Assembly (NCBI GenBank): GCA_021029095.1
Contig: JAJOHG010000017.1
Location: forward strand, 62,001-126,000
Length of the DNA: 64,000 nucleotides
Reading direction: 5' to 3'
From: Phellopilus nigrolimitatus
Lineage: Eukaryota > Basidiomycota > Agaricomycetes > Hymenochaetales > Hymenochaetaceae
Shown here: piece after piece, positions 35,801 through 48,766 of the stretch
Position numbering within the stretch: position 1 is the stretch's first letter
Layout of the letters: each line of letters begins with the position of its first letter
The notes under the pieces: model-generated
Told to the model about the DNA's origin: nothing
The model's database searches: none
Seen by the model: the letters and a program-made list of their open reading frames with translations, nothing else
Made by a program: the position numbers and the translations under genes

Positions 35801-37815
35801 CGCACGGACATAACAGACTTATCATGTCCTCCATCACCTAACCTGAATCATGCTGAATATACGTCACCTTATCCAACAATTTCACCGGACGGTACAGACA
35901 CGCGATCAGTTTCAGCAGAGGGTGGAAACCAGTCTCCTTGTGACTACCTTCCTTCGGACGTGATGGAAGCGCTCATTGAAGAGGATATGGAGCGACTCCG
36001 GGCTCGACGTCGGAAGAAAACTCAACAACGTCATTACCAGCAATATGCTCATGCTTCCGACGCTATGCCGAGCCCTTCTGGAAGTACTTTCTCTCATGAT
36101 TCGACAGGAAGCTCGGTTAGTATATTACTCGGTCTAGGGACCGGTGCAGGCTTCAAGGACGTTCTTCCCTTGAAAAGTCGCTTCTACGACTGGTGCTGTG
36201 AGTATTTTACCGAGACACAGATGCGGCAACCAGAGGGTCAGGAGCCTGGAAGCGTTCAGTACAATGAGCAGATGTGGAGACAGCAGAGGAACGAGAAAGT
36301 TGTTCTAGAAACGCAGGCTCAGGCTGACTTAGCGAGTAAGAGCTTTTTTTTTCATTCATCTGTATGGACTGTTTTTGATCGACAGCCGCAAGGACACTGC
36401 AAATGGGATCGACCTGTGGCGACTATCCATCATAACGGTTCCGCTCACAAGCTGGCCTTTCATGGTTACGACCCGCATCTGTTCGTCGCCAATGAGTCTA
36501 ACATGATAAGGTAATTGTGGTATATGAATTAATGATCTTCACGCGTGTCTAAGTATCATGACAGTGTATACGACTGGACGCGTCGTAAACGCTTGCTCAT
36601 CTTCAACAATGGAAACCCCTTGGGAACAACCATTACTTCTCTCGGATGTATTAACCAAGACGTAGGTGGTATAATCATGTCTGGCTCGTGTGCGTGGTCT
36701 TGATATCTTTTCCTTTATTTCAAAACTGAAAGTTTCTATTTCATAAGCCGATGGGATTGTCCACTTGTACCGAAATTATGATTCATCCTCCGCAGAACAG
36801 CAGCTTCAGATGGTGACATCGTTCCGTGCTCTAAATAACATGGTAACTGTAAAGCGCGGCAGTGGATTGGTACTCGACTGGCAGCAGAACCAGGGCATCA
36901 TACTAGCTGGAGGTGATTCAAGGACTATTCGGACTTGGGACGCACATCGAGAGTCTGCGGGTTCTGTGAGTCACTTACCAGTATGCTAGTTCTTTCGGGA
37001 CCTGCTGACTCTTAGGAATGACCCTAGGAGATCTCAACTCAGTCGGAGAGCCCTGTCACTTCCCTGGCTACTGACCCAGATTCGCCTTCGCTTTTCTTCG
37101 CTAGCTTCGGCGACGGTAGCATACAGCTCTTTGACAAGCGCTTGGACGAAGAGGATGCGGTGGTCAGATCTTATCGAGAACACTCAACCTGGGTGCAGGG
37201 TGTACGCTGGCAGAGAGGAGCTGCGAGGGACTTTGTGTCTGCAAGGTGACTTTGCTATGAGCCAACCGTTGTACAGTGTACTGATGCCTGTGATGCAGTG
37301 CGGACGGTGAAGTGAAGCTATGGGACATGCGAAGGGCGAAGTCGTCCATCACCAGTTGGTCGCTTTTCCCAGATGGACTCTCCGCCTTCGATATGCACGA
37401 GCAGTGCTCGGTTTTCGCTGCGTGAGTGCGATCCAATGTCGCGGCTACTTCAGCTCATCTTCTGTTCAGATCAGGCTCAGTTACTCCCTCACGATGGAGA
37501 CATCAAAATACGCTTGTTCACTCTCTCCATGCGCTCCCGCCAAATCAGCCTGCTTTGCTTTCTCGTTTTTCATTTTCCTCCGGGCTCCACTATGCGCCGC
37601 AGCGTGAGACGCCCTCGCCTTCAATTCCGAACATGTCGAGCCTCGTTTTTCATCCACATGAGATGATACTAGGCATAGGTGGTGCTGATGGCACCGTCCG
37701 GCTTATGGGTTGCAAACTCATAGAACAATCGGAGTCAACGTCGTATAGGGAGTCCGTCTTTGCAAATCACACTCAAAACGGACACTTTGCTTCCATACGG
37801 TCTGTTTCGCCTTAA
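32822..37815 (+). CDS. KOG1: TORC1 subunit Kog1/raptor
   Basis: Raptor/Kog1 is the scaffold that recruits substrates to TOR kinase complex 1 at the vacuole surface. The ATG at 32822 gives a Ser-rich head, then the raptor N-terminal (caspase-like) domain: [80 protein letters not shown]. HEAT-like helices follow (LPIVLQLLLSQPHRLRVLIL; RPVLIFIWARILAVDPSCQT; QWMALCIGQMWDGNDDIKIY; SPEVRTAALFALGTFMG). Exon 1 is exceptionally long (about 3.5 kb). A Ser-rich linker (about 35500-36110) leads to WD40 repeats: RHCKWDRPVATIHHNGS, GGDSRTIRTWDAHRESAGS, DGEVKLWDMRRAKSS, and LGIGGADGTVRLMG near the end at 37815. All domains are present. Confidence 0.95.
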
Positions 37816-38271
37816 CTTATTATGGGAATGTACCACATCTTTTTAGCTCATTATAATTAACTGCCTGTATTCTCATCAATGTTATTTGATTACACTGTAG
37901 CAGAGACATTCTTTAAAACACTGAGTGCATCAGTGCGTTTCGTAAGTAGGACTGGGTCACGTGCTATGAGCGCGTGTCTGAGACGCGGCGATCGAAAATC
38001 AAACTCAGACGATTCCGAAACTTCATTTGCCAGGTACTTCTTATCGTTCGCTTTGATTAGTCTCAAATAATTTCACTAAGTATTGTAAAGGTTGCCAAAT
38101 TTCATTCGTCAAAACAGTCAACATTCATGACAACAGCAAAAGAAAAACAAATTATAAATGATCAAAAGGACAGGATGGGTGCTTTTTTAGTCATACAGTA
38201 CAAAACATTTGGTCAAGAATGCATCTTCAGGGGGCACAGCACACAAGCGTATCAAATTCAGGACAAAGGAC
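37816..38271. other. Short intergenic region between convergent KOG1 and AGO
   Basis: About 455 bp between the two stop codons, AT-rich with no coding signal. The two transcripts probably overlap or nearly overlap at their 3' ends. Confidence 0.45.
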
Positions 38272-41200
38272 CTAAGAGAAGTACATCGAAAGCGCCGTGG
38301 TGTTATGAAGGTTCTTGAAATTCTTCTTATACATTTCGAGAGTCGCGTTTGCTTGCTGATCATCGGGCTGGGTCGCTGAGTCTGAGAAGTTAAAGCCGTC
38401 GGTGGCTTCAGGGTTGAAGTGGTTTTTCGCACGAGAACAAACAATATCCGCATCTGTGCTAGGTGTCAGAGATGAGCAACCCCAGTTCGTATATAACGTA
38501 CAATAAACGGGCGCGGGGATCGAGACTGAACGCGTAGAACGCGCGTAGACGTGGCACAATGCAAATGACAGCTGCTGGAGTCCGTCCGGTCTGATGATCA
38601 GAAGGTATTAGATGCATATAAGGCATACAAGTAAGAGATTATCAAGATATACTGACGTGAACTCGTTCTCATCTAAGAGAACATTGTAATGTGCTGGGCG
38701 ACTTGTCCCAAGCAGCCCACCGTGGCTCTGGAGATAGAAGTCAAATTCTGCTGGGCTGAAACATTCCGGCGATCACAATTAGTGCTAGATAAAACTAATT
38801 TAGATATCAATTACCTGGTGACATCTCGGTCCACGACTGTGCCGGCCGGGCAGTTGCCAGATCTGTCGCCTTCCCCTGTTGAATTGGAGGGTAAATAACG
38901 ATTAGAGGTAAGGACACAATGTTTGTATTTACCGCGTTGCACAGGGAAGAAGCGAACGTGATGGCGTTTGCCAACAACAATCACAGTTATCTTAGGCAAT
39001 GGGTTGATACCCAGAGACTTGCATGCATCTGTTAAATAGTTGTTAACGTCTCCTCTCCTTCCGACAGATATTGATCTGCTTACTGCGCAGCTTAGGGACC
39101 TCTGCAATGCGTTGTTCTGTCAGCGGCAAATGGCGAGCGACGTGTAGAACCACGTACCGTAATCAATTACCTGCTGGAATTGTCCTTCGGATACACCGTC
39201 TTTGAGGTGTCATCAGTACGAATCTGAACCAGTACAATGCTAAGGAGACTAACCTCGGTAAAAGATAATACGCTTCGGCTCAAAGTTCGCCTTCTTCTCA
39301 ATGTTTCGTCTATACTTGCGGTACATATCGACAATGTGCTGATAATACAAATAGCTATATCAACGAAAAATCAAACAAATCTGGCTATTTGAAGACACAC
39401 CTTAACCATCTCTTCTAAATCGTCTATCATCTCTTTACGAGACGTCTGTACACGCGTTGTCGCGATGTACTTCGAAGTGTCAGAGTCGACATTGCCGACA
39501 ACTGACGTGAAGGACGGCCGGCCCTCTGAACCAGGAGCAGGGTGTATGACGTCCGCACCCATAATAATGGTGGGGTTCGCTGGGTCGGTCAAATAACGCA
39601 CCGAAGCCGGGTCAGGAATAGTGTTGATCCCACCGAGCTTGACGTTAATTCTACAGAGTAAACATTTAGATGGATGGTAATGATAATAAAAACACCTATG
39701 CTTACTTCAAGCAAACATTGGCGTAGTATTGGGGCTTTGCCCTAAAGCACTTGCTGGACTTCAAGCACTGGGTTGAGACACCAGCCTATATTACGTTTGT
39801 AAGCACGTTGTGAAGCTGAGCGGATAATAAACCATTCTTACAACGCAGTCACCAAAGCTGCGAGTGGATATGAATATCAACCGTATTTATGACGACATCG
39901 TTTTCAGGAAAACGACTTACTGCTTAATGCTTGTATAGATGTCGGTTCCTCCCTCCGGCAGAACCGCGACAATGAGTGTCGGAAACACCCTTCGGTTCTT
40001 GTTGTACTCTTGACCCGCGGAGCGGAGTTGCTGGACGAACCGATAAGATTTCTGTGCGTAGATACTAATTAAAGAAAGCCATACGTCAAGAATCTTCCCC
40101 TGGCCATTCTCATATTTAACAAGAGGCTTCGTATCAGGACAGCCAATCCCTGAAAGGCCAGTTCAGTAAGCAGTTCGTCTGCATAATAAATTAAATCCAC
40201 TTACCGACTTCCTTGAAGCTGGCGAGCAGACCGTCGATCATGTTCTGCGCCGCTTCCATGTTAAAGCGCTGCACACGTTCATACACGACCACGACCCAGC
40301 CTTTTATTTCTGAAGGACGGTAAAAACGTCTATCAATCATCTGTGAAGATGGAAACGACGACATCAGTAAAAGAACTAGCCGAGGGAGGAGGCTGAACTC
40401 ACGTTCCACGCACCGTCGCGCGGAGTCTGCAAGAAACAGTCAGTCGGAAATCAAGAAACAGTAGGCAACAGGATTTCTTACGACAGCAGGTGCTCGACTG
40501 CCCTGCCCGTATCTCAAAGTTGGAGTAGGGAGAACTCGTGCCGACACTTTGAGCGCGTCCGTATTGGGTTCCATGTGCATACCGAACTGACGCACGTAGT
40601 CTGACTGCCCATAGCTTAATACAGATAAACCCTTCCTAATGCTGTTTAGACGGTCCTCGGGGCGCTTCGTCGCGAATTCTAATACATTCTTAGTGAGTTC
40701 AGGCGGAACTTGCTTCCTCATAATCTGTCCGGCAGGGACGACGCATAACTCAAGCGGGAGCAAAGCACCAGAGCCGACTTCAACGCATGGCAAGTCTGGG
40801 AATCTGAGCGGCTTGTTTGTAACTCGTTTGAAGTAGTCGGCTACCTTCATAGTTCCGCCTTCGCGTGTATTGAACTGGAGATCAGCGGCACCTGCCGGAC
40901 TCAACTTCTTAACGACCCTCGGAGTCTTGGATACGCGTCCCGCTTCGTCGGCATGGGTAGTGAGCACCCGGATTCCGGAAATAAATCGCTGGAGCCTCAG
41001 ACGCTCGCGCTCCGGAAAACCCCTCTTTGTAGCAAGCGCCAGTGGCTGACCTTGCTTCCCGACGAACTCAAGGCATAAGTCAATTAGTGGACCTGGCTTA
41101 TACCTGAATCAAGCATGGACATTAAAACCATTGCAACGTGCATGTGTATGCGTTACTTACATTGTCCCAGTGCTAATATCGATGTTTATCAACATCTTGC

Positions 41201-42353
41201 CTACGGCGGGCCGGACTGATCTAAAATAATAGAACCACGTCAGATTATAAATAGGAAAAGTCCACAAGTGCCTTACTGGAAGTAGCCTCGCCACAACTCT
41301 ATTCCGAGTCCCAGCTCCTTCTTCTCCTGTTGCGTAAAGAACGAACGAACATTGAAGGGGTATTTCCTGGTCGAACACACATCCATTTAGAAGATTAACG
41401 CGAAAAAGGAAACGCAAAACCCACTGCGTGGGCTCCATTCGAACGACGACATTAAGTGCCTACCAGAGAGCAAGTCATCCTACTGAATTACCCTTAGAAG
41501 CGTTCCGACTCACCGTTATAGCCGTCAGCACGTCGTTGTCATGTGACTGCTTTCCCTCCAAGAAGCGTTCGAGCACACTTTTAGAATGTAACGTTACACT
41601 ATAGGAAATCAAAGAAGAATGAAAGTAAAAGGAACTAACATCGGATTAATCTCTGCTACTTTGTTGAGACGAATTTTGTAGACTTTGGGACCTTTGTCCG
41701 ACGGTCGTTGGACGTCGGCCGTCCTCGTGTCTGAAAGGCATACATCGAACTAGGGTCCAAATGCATATAGATCAGAGGCGCTCTACGCGTTATAAATACA
41801 GCGGCATACTTCGCAACTGTTTTCGCCATTGGGAAACTTCAAAGTGCTTGCTGCAAAGAGATTTTTGCGGCCATCGTACACGGCTTTAGGGCTGAAGACA
41901 TTAGGCGCCACATAGGTTTGCAGATGTGTGATAAGGTCCATGTTAAGACGCGCAGGGAGCGTCTTCTCGCTTGGCGTGATCACTAAAACGACGTTAATTC
42001 TGATAGCATACAATAGACAGACCTACATACCGACTGGAAAGGAGAAAGTAGCAAGTTAGAATACTACTCGGCAATTGAAAAAAGTAAAGTAGAATCATGC
42101 GCCCACCATCATAGTGCGAAATGACTCCTTGAGGAATTGAAATGGGGAAGTGGTTCGTTAGGACGCTGCGGGCGATCCCCGACGTCCCATAAGCGGAGCG
42201 CTTCACGCCGATCGTAGTGATGTGCGAGCCGGCGGACGGCGCGACAGCGACTTGGGAGCCGCCTGCTCCGCGCGGTGCCCCTCCTCGCGTTGGCGGACCA
42301 CCCCTTCCACCTCCTCTGGAAGTCGACGGAGAAATCCTAGGAGGCATTGCCAC
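38272..42353 (-). CDS. Argonaute (small-RNA guided silencing protein)
   Basis: Argonaute loads small RNAs to direct gene or transposon silencing. The ATG at 42353 gives [20 protein letters not shown], a Gly/Arg-rich tail. The N and linker domains follow over several short exons. PAZ-region sequence includes [40 protein letters not shown] and [20 protein letters not shown]. The PIWI domain has the Mg-binding segment [20 protein letters not shown], then [26 protein letters not shown] joined to [10 protein letters not shown], and [20 protein letters not shown]. It ends [10 protein letters not shown] at 38272. Two catalytic Asp positions ([17 protein letters not shown]) are visible. The last catalytic position is Asp in YYAD rather than the His of human AGO2. 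This should be compatible with slicing. About 15-20 introns. Confidence 0.93.
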
Positions 42354-42848
42354 TTAAGCTTGAGACGTTCGCGACCACGGCTTGAGGAGAAACAGAGACC
42401 GAGAATGAGAGACGGCGAGATCGCGAAGACTGAGGTTAACTGCGGGGTACCAGAGACGAGATAGTGGTGGTTAAAGGAGAAGAGCAAGAAGAGCAAGAAG
42501 AGCAAGAAGAGGGCGCTCGGCGTCTGGGCACGAGGCTAAGAACACAACGGAGAACTTGGGTGGCTCATAAGTAGGGAAATTTGACTACGGTTGTGGGACG
42601 AACTCTGGGCGCTAATCCCGAATCGATGAACTCTGTCAGGAATCGATGTTCTGAATTCAACCTGTCGTCACTTGGCGCATCCTTTGTTTTTGTTGCTTCA
42701 TCTCGGTGTATTCTGAGCCTCTGAGCCGTTGAGCCGCTCAACAGAGTATAGCCATCAATCAAACTTAGTAATCCGTCGATCCCTACTCCTTATTCTTTTA
42801 TTTTTTGCAGTCGACTCATACGCATACAGCTTGCTCTGCTGCGACACA
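42354..42848. promoter_or_regulatory. Shared divergent promoter region (AGO / HIS4)
   Basis: About 495 bp between the divergent start codons. It contains a 9-bp tandem repeat (42481-42511) and A/T-rich sequence near HIS4. I found no exact TGACTCA Gcn4-type site; CGACTCAT at about 42812 is close, but one base off. Confidence 0.4.
42481..42511. repeat. Tandem repeat, unit AGAGCAAGA, about 3.4 copies
   Basis: Perfect 9-bp repeat upstream of the Argonaute start. It probably lies in the AGO 5' UTR or promoter. Confidence 0.85.
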
Positions 42849-45563
42849 ATGTCCTCCTTCCTGGCTTTGGTAGACAGCGGTACCTCTGCCATTCCTCCCT
42901 GGTCCATAATCGCTCCCATCGGACTCACCGCCCTCAATGCATCTCACCACTCTTCTGTCATTCCTCCCTTGTCCAGAATTGCGACCTTCATCCTCCCCGC
43001 TCTTAATGCATCTCCTCAATCTCTCCCGGCACACGCCTCCTACTTCATTCTTGCCGACCACGACTCTTCTGTAAACTTAGACGATGTCGTTTCATGGCTG
43101 GACGATGGTGCAGACAAGGTCGTTGTTCCTCTTGCATGGGCAAACGAGCTTGTCGGTCTGCTGCCTGCCGAGCGGCTTGTTCTACTCCTCGACGTCGCAA
43201 ATGTCAGTGCGGTACCGGACAAGCTACGAGCTGGCGTATCTGCCGTGCTGGTCAAGACTCCAGCGGTAGACCCAGACCTTGTATCTACCATCTCTCGTTT
43301 CTTTACAGGCTCGGCTATCTACGTCCAATCTACGTCTTCAACTCCTCCCTCTCCATCGATAATCCGTCAAGTTAAAGATTCGGGCGCGACTTTGCTGATA
43401 TCGACGTCTCAGCTGACGACTGAACAATCGTCTTCTTCGCTCCTAAACATCGCAGATGCGTTCCTCGCACCCGTATCAAGCGACCGCCCGGATGGCCTGT
43501 TCCCAACCGTCGTGTCTTCTTTTCTGCAGGGCGGCAAGTCTCTGGGCCTAGTGTACTCCTCAGCCGAGTCAATAAAAGAAAGCATTATGTCCGGAAAGGG
43601 TGTATATCAGAGCCGCAAGCACGGCCTATGGAGGAAGGGGGAGACGTCTGGCGCAACCCAGGATGTCGTGAAAATTGTCCTGGACTGTGACTCCGATAGC
43701 TTTGAGTTCAGTGTGATCCAGCACGGAACTGGTTTCTGCCATCTCGAGCGCGCCTCCTGCTTCGGACATCTTTCTGGCCTACCTGCGCTTGAACAGACGT
43801 TACAGTCTCGATTGGAATCAGCTCCCGAAGGCTCGTATACCAGGAGGCTCTTCAACGACCCTGATCTGCTGCACTCAAAAATCATGGAAGAAGCGGACGA
43901 GTTGTGCAGGGCGGAGAATGAGGAACAAGTGGCGTTCGAGGCGGCGGACCTCATCTACTTCGCACTCACACGGTGCGTCGCGGCTGGCGTCGGCATCGCA
44001 GATATCGAACGAAGTCTGGACAAGAAAGCGAAAAAGGTGACGCGCAGATCAGGCAACGCGAAGCCGCAATGGTCTTCAAAACCTCTTACAAAGGACACCG
44101 CGCAATCATCTCAGCCCGTACCAGCGCTGCCAGTGTCGGATGGACCGATCCGCATGCGCACTGCATCTCTCATTGGCATCTCGTCCAGTTCGCGCGCCGA
44201 ACTGCTCAAGCGCCCTGTCCTTCGGTCAGACGAGATGATTGCCAAAGTAAGGCCCATCGTCGATTCCGTGCGTACGCGCGGAGACGCCGCGCTTCTCGAG
44301 CTCACCGCCAAGTTCGACAAAGCACAGCTCCAATCGCCTATCCTCCTCCCGCCATACAGCGCGCAGAGCATGGAGCTCCCGGGCAACGTGCGCGCCGCGA
44401 TCGACATCGCGTACGCGAATATCTACAAATTCCACGCCGCGCAGACGGACGGCGCGCCGCTCGTCGTCGAGACGACCCCGGGCGTCGTGTGCACGCGCTT
44501 TGCGCGCCCGATCGCGCGCGTCGGGCTGTACGTGCCTGGCGGGACAGCAGTGCTGCCGTCGACGGCGTTGATGCTCGGCATTCCCGCGCAGGTCGCTGGT
44601 TGCAAGGAGGTCGTGCTCGCGACGCCGCCCCGCCCCGACGGAAGCATATCACCGGAGGTTATGTATGTCGCGAAGCTCGTCGGCGCGTCGGCAATCCTGA
44701 TGGCCGGTGGAGCGCAGGCGGTCGCGGCGCTGGCGTACGGGACGGAGAGCGTCCCGAAGGTCGACAAGATATTCGGACCGGGCAATCAGTGGGTGATGGC
44801 TGCGAAAATGCTTGTGCAGAACGACACAGATGCACTGGTGTCTATCGACATGCCCGCTGGTCCATCCGAGGTCCTCGTAAGCAACTTGTCCGTTGCGTTC
44901 AATTATATGCGACTCAGCATCTCGCACAGGTTATCGCAGATCACACCGCCAACGCGGCCTTCGTCGCGGCCGACCTCCTGTCGCAGGCCGAGCACGGCGT
45001 GGACTCACAGGTCGTGCTAGTCGCGGTGAACCTGACCGCTGCGCACCTTGCGGAAATCGAGGCGGAGGTCGACAAGCAGGCGCACGCGCTCCCGCGTGTC
45101 GACATCATGCGGGAGTCCGTCTCAAAGAGCCTGATTGTACAGGTAGGCTCCGCCGATGAGGCGCTCGCGTTCTCGAACGACTATGCGCCGGAGCATCTCA
45201 TACTCCACATCGAACGCGCACCGGACGCCGTCGCGAAGGTCCAGAACGCGGGGAGCGTGTTCGTCGGCGCGTATACGCCCGAAAGGTGCGTTTTCAGCCT
45301 CCTTTCTTCATCTTTCATCTACTTACGAGGGTGCTTTTTCTAGCTGCGGGGACTACGCCTCCGGGACCAACCACACACTCCCGACAAACGGATACGCACG
45401 TCAATTCAGCGGCGTTAACACGCAGTCCTTCCAAAAGCATATCACCTCTCAGGAGATTACCCGCGAGGGGTTAGAGAAACTCGGGCCAGTTGTTGCTACC
45501 CTGGCCGACCGTGAAGGTTTAGGGGCGCATGCAAACGCTGTACGCATTCGTTTGCGTGCATGA
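42849..45563 (+). CDS. HIS4: Trifunctional histidine biosynthesis protein (HisI-HisE-HisD)
   Basis: It catalyses phosphoribosyl-ATP pyrophosphohydrolase, phosphoribosyl-AMP cyclohydrolase and histidinol dehydrogenase, steps 2, 3 and the last two of histidine synthesis. I start at the ATG at 42849 ([11 protein letters not shown]), since the frame upstream has no family similarity. The cyclohydrolase part has [20 protein letters not shown] and [20 protein letters not shown] with the zinc-ligand-like [11 protein letters not shown]. The pyrophosphohydrolase part has [20 protein letters not shown] and [18 protein letters not shown]. The dehydrogenase part has [40 protein letters not shown] and [10 protein letters not shown], then [20 protein letters not shown] after an intron (44877-44929), [11 protein letters not shown], a second intron (45286-45343) and [20 protein letters not shown]. 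Frames are clean and the protein looks complete. Confidence 0.95.
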
Positions 45564-45857
45564 CCCTTGAAAAAAAATGGAGAAATGGAAAAAAACCTGT
45601 CTTTCCTGCCAGATGTCTTGGATACACAATTTTATCTCAAATTATCCTTCCACAATGATCTATTGGCTAGATATTCTTAACTGACGTGCACGCAAGTTGA
45701 GCCCCAAACAAAAGAAAAGTGTATTACTCGCCATCGTCCAGATGAGAGATGCTGCAGATGGAAATAGCGAATTAGACAAAGCAACTTCTGTTCTAGAATC
45801 TATGGTGTGCCAAGTAAGATGCAAGACGTCCGTCCACCATGACGCCCAGGAGGACAT

Positions 45858-47328
45858 TTAGTTCGTCCTGTAAAGAGCGCGTTTGGCGACCTTGACGATC
45901 AGAGGGGTATCAGGGAAGGCCATCGTCTCGAGGTTGGCCGCATACTGTACAGAACAATCAGTCTTTCTCTTCGCTGATTTATTTATTTTATTTAGCTCAC
46001 AGGAGTGGGGACATCGGCTCCTGTTACACGCTCGACAGGTGCGTCGAGGTAGTCGAAGGCCTCGCTCTCAACTATTTGTGCGCAGATCTCGCTACCGACA
46101 CCAAAGGCGGGGAAGCCACCTTCAACAATGATCAGACTATAAATATAAAGAATAGAGTCTTATATAAGCCTTCTTCGATACAAAATGAATATGAATAGAG
46201 GCCTACCGATTGGTTTTCTTTACAGATGCCTTGATAGTCTCGAGGTCAAGCGGACGGATACTGCGCAAGTTGATGACCTCGGCCTTGATGCCCTCCTTTG
46301 CAAGAATCTGCGCAGCTTCGAGCGAATGTGTGACCATCTTGCTGTGCGCTACGAGAGTGACATCAATACCCTCCAGCTCGACTTTCGCTTTGCCGATGGG
46401 AAGTAAGAAGTTGTCCGACATTGCCTCCGACGTCATTGGGAAGGTTACACCGTATAGCATCTCGTTCTCGAGGAACACGACGGGGTTGGGGTCGCGGATT
46501 GCCGTCTACAGACAAAAGATAAATGAAGGTCATGCCGAAGAGGAGACACCGCGTACCTTCAACAGGCCCTTGCAATCTTCTGCTGACCAGGGACTCACGA
46601 CCTTCAGACCCGGAATTTGACCATACCATGACGCATAGTCTTGTGAGTGCTGGGCAGCGACACCGGCAGCGGCACCGTTAGGACCACGGAAAACAACAGG
46701 ACACGGGACATTGCCTCCAGACATGTAGTACGTTTTGCCAGCAGAGTTCACGATCTGGTCGATAGCTTGCATTGCGAAATTGAAGGTCATGAATTCGCAA
46801 CTATTCAAATGATAAAAAAGTATCAGACATAACAATATTTTGTCCGTTGAGAACAGTTGATTGGCTTACATCGGCCGTAAACCAGCCAGCGCAGCACCAG
46901 TAGCAAGGCCAGCGAAACCCATTTCAGTGATAGGAGTGTCTATCACGCGTCTCTCCCCGAACTTGTCAAGAAGGCCTTTTGTGACCTAGATGATAACAAT
47001 GTCTCTTGGGCTCTTGTTCGATGTCGTCTAAGACCGCTGCGCTTACCTTGTAGGCGCCGTTGTATCGAGCGACTTCCTCACCCATGACGAAGACATTCTC
47101 GTCTCTGAGCATCTCCTCTTCCATGGCGGTGTTAAGTGCTTCACGCACTGTCATCTGTCGAGGAGTGAGCGTAGTCCAAGCAAACGTGCATCATCCACAA
47201 CAGCGTACCTGGTGCTCGCTCTGGGTCGCATAGCCGCGGGCGAAAGCCAGTCGTCGCGCAGCAGACGGAACGGCGCGCGGGCGAGCAATGGCTGGGGCAA
47301 GACGGGCAAATGCAGAGCGGGCAGCCAT
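45858..47328 (-). CDS. PDB1: Pyruvate dehydrogenase E1 component, beta subunit
   Basis: E1-beta pairs with E1-alpha in the mitochondrial pyruvate dehydrogenase complex, the thiamine-diphosphate step. The ATG at 47328 gives an Arg/Ala-rich mitochondrial presequence ([20 protein letters not shown]). The mature enzyme then reads [112 protein letters not shown] and [20 protein letters not shown]. It ends [35 protein letters not shown] and AKRALYRTN. Six or more short introns all keep frame. It shares a 155-bp divergent promoter with a short-chain dehydrogenase. Confidence 0.96.
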
Positions 47329-47483
47329 GTCGAATGGAGAGACCAGAGAGGATGAGGCTGTCGGACAGTCGAGCTGGCGCTGGCGGCGACCAAGATTTTT
47401 GGTTGACTAAGCAGATACTTCCGGAAGGCACCGAGCCTCGATCATCGGTTTGCGCATACATTCACGCTTTTTACTGTACCACT
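47329..47483. promoter_or_regulatory. Compact bidirectional promoter (PDB1 / SDR)
   Basis: Only 155 bp lie between the two divergent ATGs, so the genes share a promoter and very short 5' UTRs. Co-regulation is possible but not shown. Confidence 0.6.
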
Positions 47484-48480
47484 ATGTCTACTGCTCAACG
47501 AAAGCCGGTCGTCGTCGTCACTGGCGCATCCAAGTAAAGCGGTTAATTTTGTAAGAAATAAATTGTATTTATATATCCATTCCAGAGGACTTGGCCTTGC
47601 AGTTGCAACTACTTTACTCGATTCCTTCAACGCTATTGTCGTCTCCATCTCAAGATCCCGCTCTCCAGAGCTGCTGTCATTACTCGAGAAACATCCCGCA
47701 GCCCTGCTTACGATCGAGGCAGACGTGTTCGTCGCGCACTCTCCCAGACATGTATTTTTTGAAAATCACTAAAACGTTGTAGTGCAGATGAGCCGGCCGT
47801 ACGCGAAGCCATTGGTCTTGCGCACAGAACCTATCAGCACCTCGACGCGCTCGTCCTCAACGCGGGTGTTATTGAGCCGTTTGCCCGCATAGGCTCTTCG
47901 GATGCTACGGCGGATAAATGGCGCGCGCACTTCGACGTCAACTTTTTCTCACTGCTGTACACCATCCAGGCGGCGTTGCCTTTGCTGCACAAAAGTGAGC
48001 TCGGCGGGCGCATTGTCTTCGTCAGTTCCGGAGCGGCGACTGGAGGCATTGCATCTTGGGGCGCCTACAACGCGAGCAAGGCCGCTATGAACAGTCTCTG
48101 TCGGTCAGTTGAAGGATAACAAATATAGCGACGGCTTCTTATGCTCTGTATCCAGAACACTTGCCAACGAAGAGCCAGAGATTGTTTCTGTTGCTCTGCG
48201 TCCAGGTATGGTTGATACATCTGTGGGTGTTTTTCTCTATCTGTACGAAGCTCCGCTTGTTCTCTGAATTCGATGCTCTCAGATGCAAGCTGCGATACGC
48301 AGCACCCAGCCTTCGGTTATGCGAGATGAGGATCTAAAGCGCTTTTCCCAAGCGCACACAGATAGCACACTCGTAAATCCCGACGACGCTGGGCGGGTCA
48401 TTGCGGCATTGTCACTGAAAGCTTCGAAAGCGCTTAGTGGAAAGTTCGTCAGCTGGGACAGCGAGGAATGTAGACTGTAA
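47484..48480 (+). CDS. Short-chain dehydrogenase/reductase
   Basis: NAD(P)-dependent oxidoreductase of the classical SDR fold, about 250 residues. Exon 1 starts MSTAQRKPVVVVTGASK; after an intron the Rossmann motif TGASKGLGLA is completed. A second intron (donor after GACGT at about 47731, acceptor TAG before TGCAGATGAG) restores ADVADEPAVREAIGLAHRTY. Next come LDALVLNAGVIEP (the NAG motif), RIVFVSSGAATGG (catalytic Ser region), and WGAYNASKAAMNSLCR (the YxxxK motif), then VSVALRPGMVDTSM. It ends KFVSWDSEECRL. The layout resembles yeast YIR035C-like benzil-reductase-type SDRs. The substrate is unknown. Confidence 0.9.
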
Positions 48481-48766
48481 AAAGTTGCAAGACCTCGCTT
48501 CGGAAGGGTCCCTGATTGATTACGAGAATGTCGTTCGATTTTTCTGTAGACGTACTTACTCGCTTTCCTTAGAAGAGTGAGGCGAAGAGTAATCGACATT
48601 GCTTGTGAGTGAAGGAGGCTAATGAATGCAGATATCAGTAAACGAAGAGTATACTCCGAGTCCGCAAGCAACGATTACTCTGAAGATAGTATAGGGAAAG
48701 GGGGAAACATGAAGCTAGTAGATACAGGGGCAATTAACATTACCTACAATACGAATTCCTCCGCAA

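Noticed and set aside
42800..42825. Gcn4-like CGACTCAT upstream of HIS4
   Set aside because: One base away from TGACTCA and too close to the start codon to be convincing.
43973..45343. 456-codon open frame overlapping HIS4 on the same strand
   Set aside because: It is an out-of-frame shadow of the GC-rich histidinol dehydrogenase coding sequence; the HIS4 frame carries all the conserved motifs.
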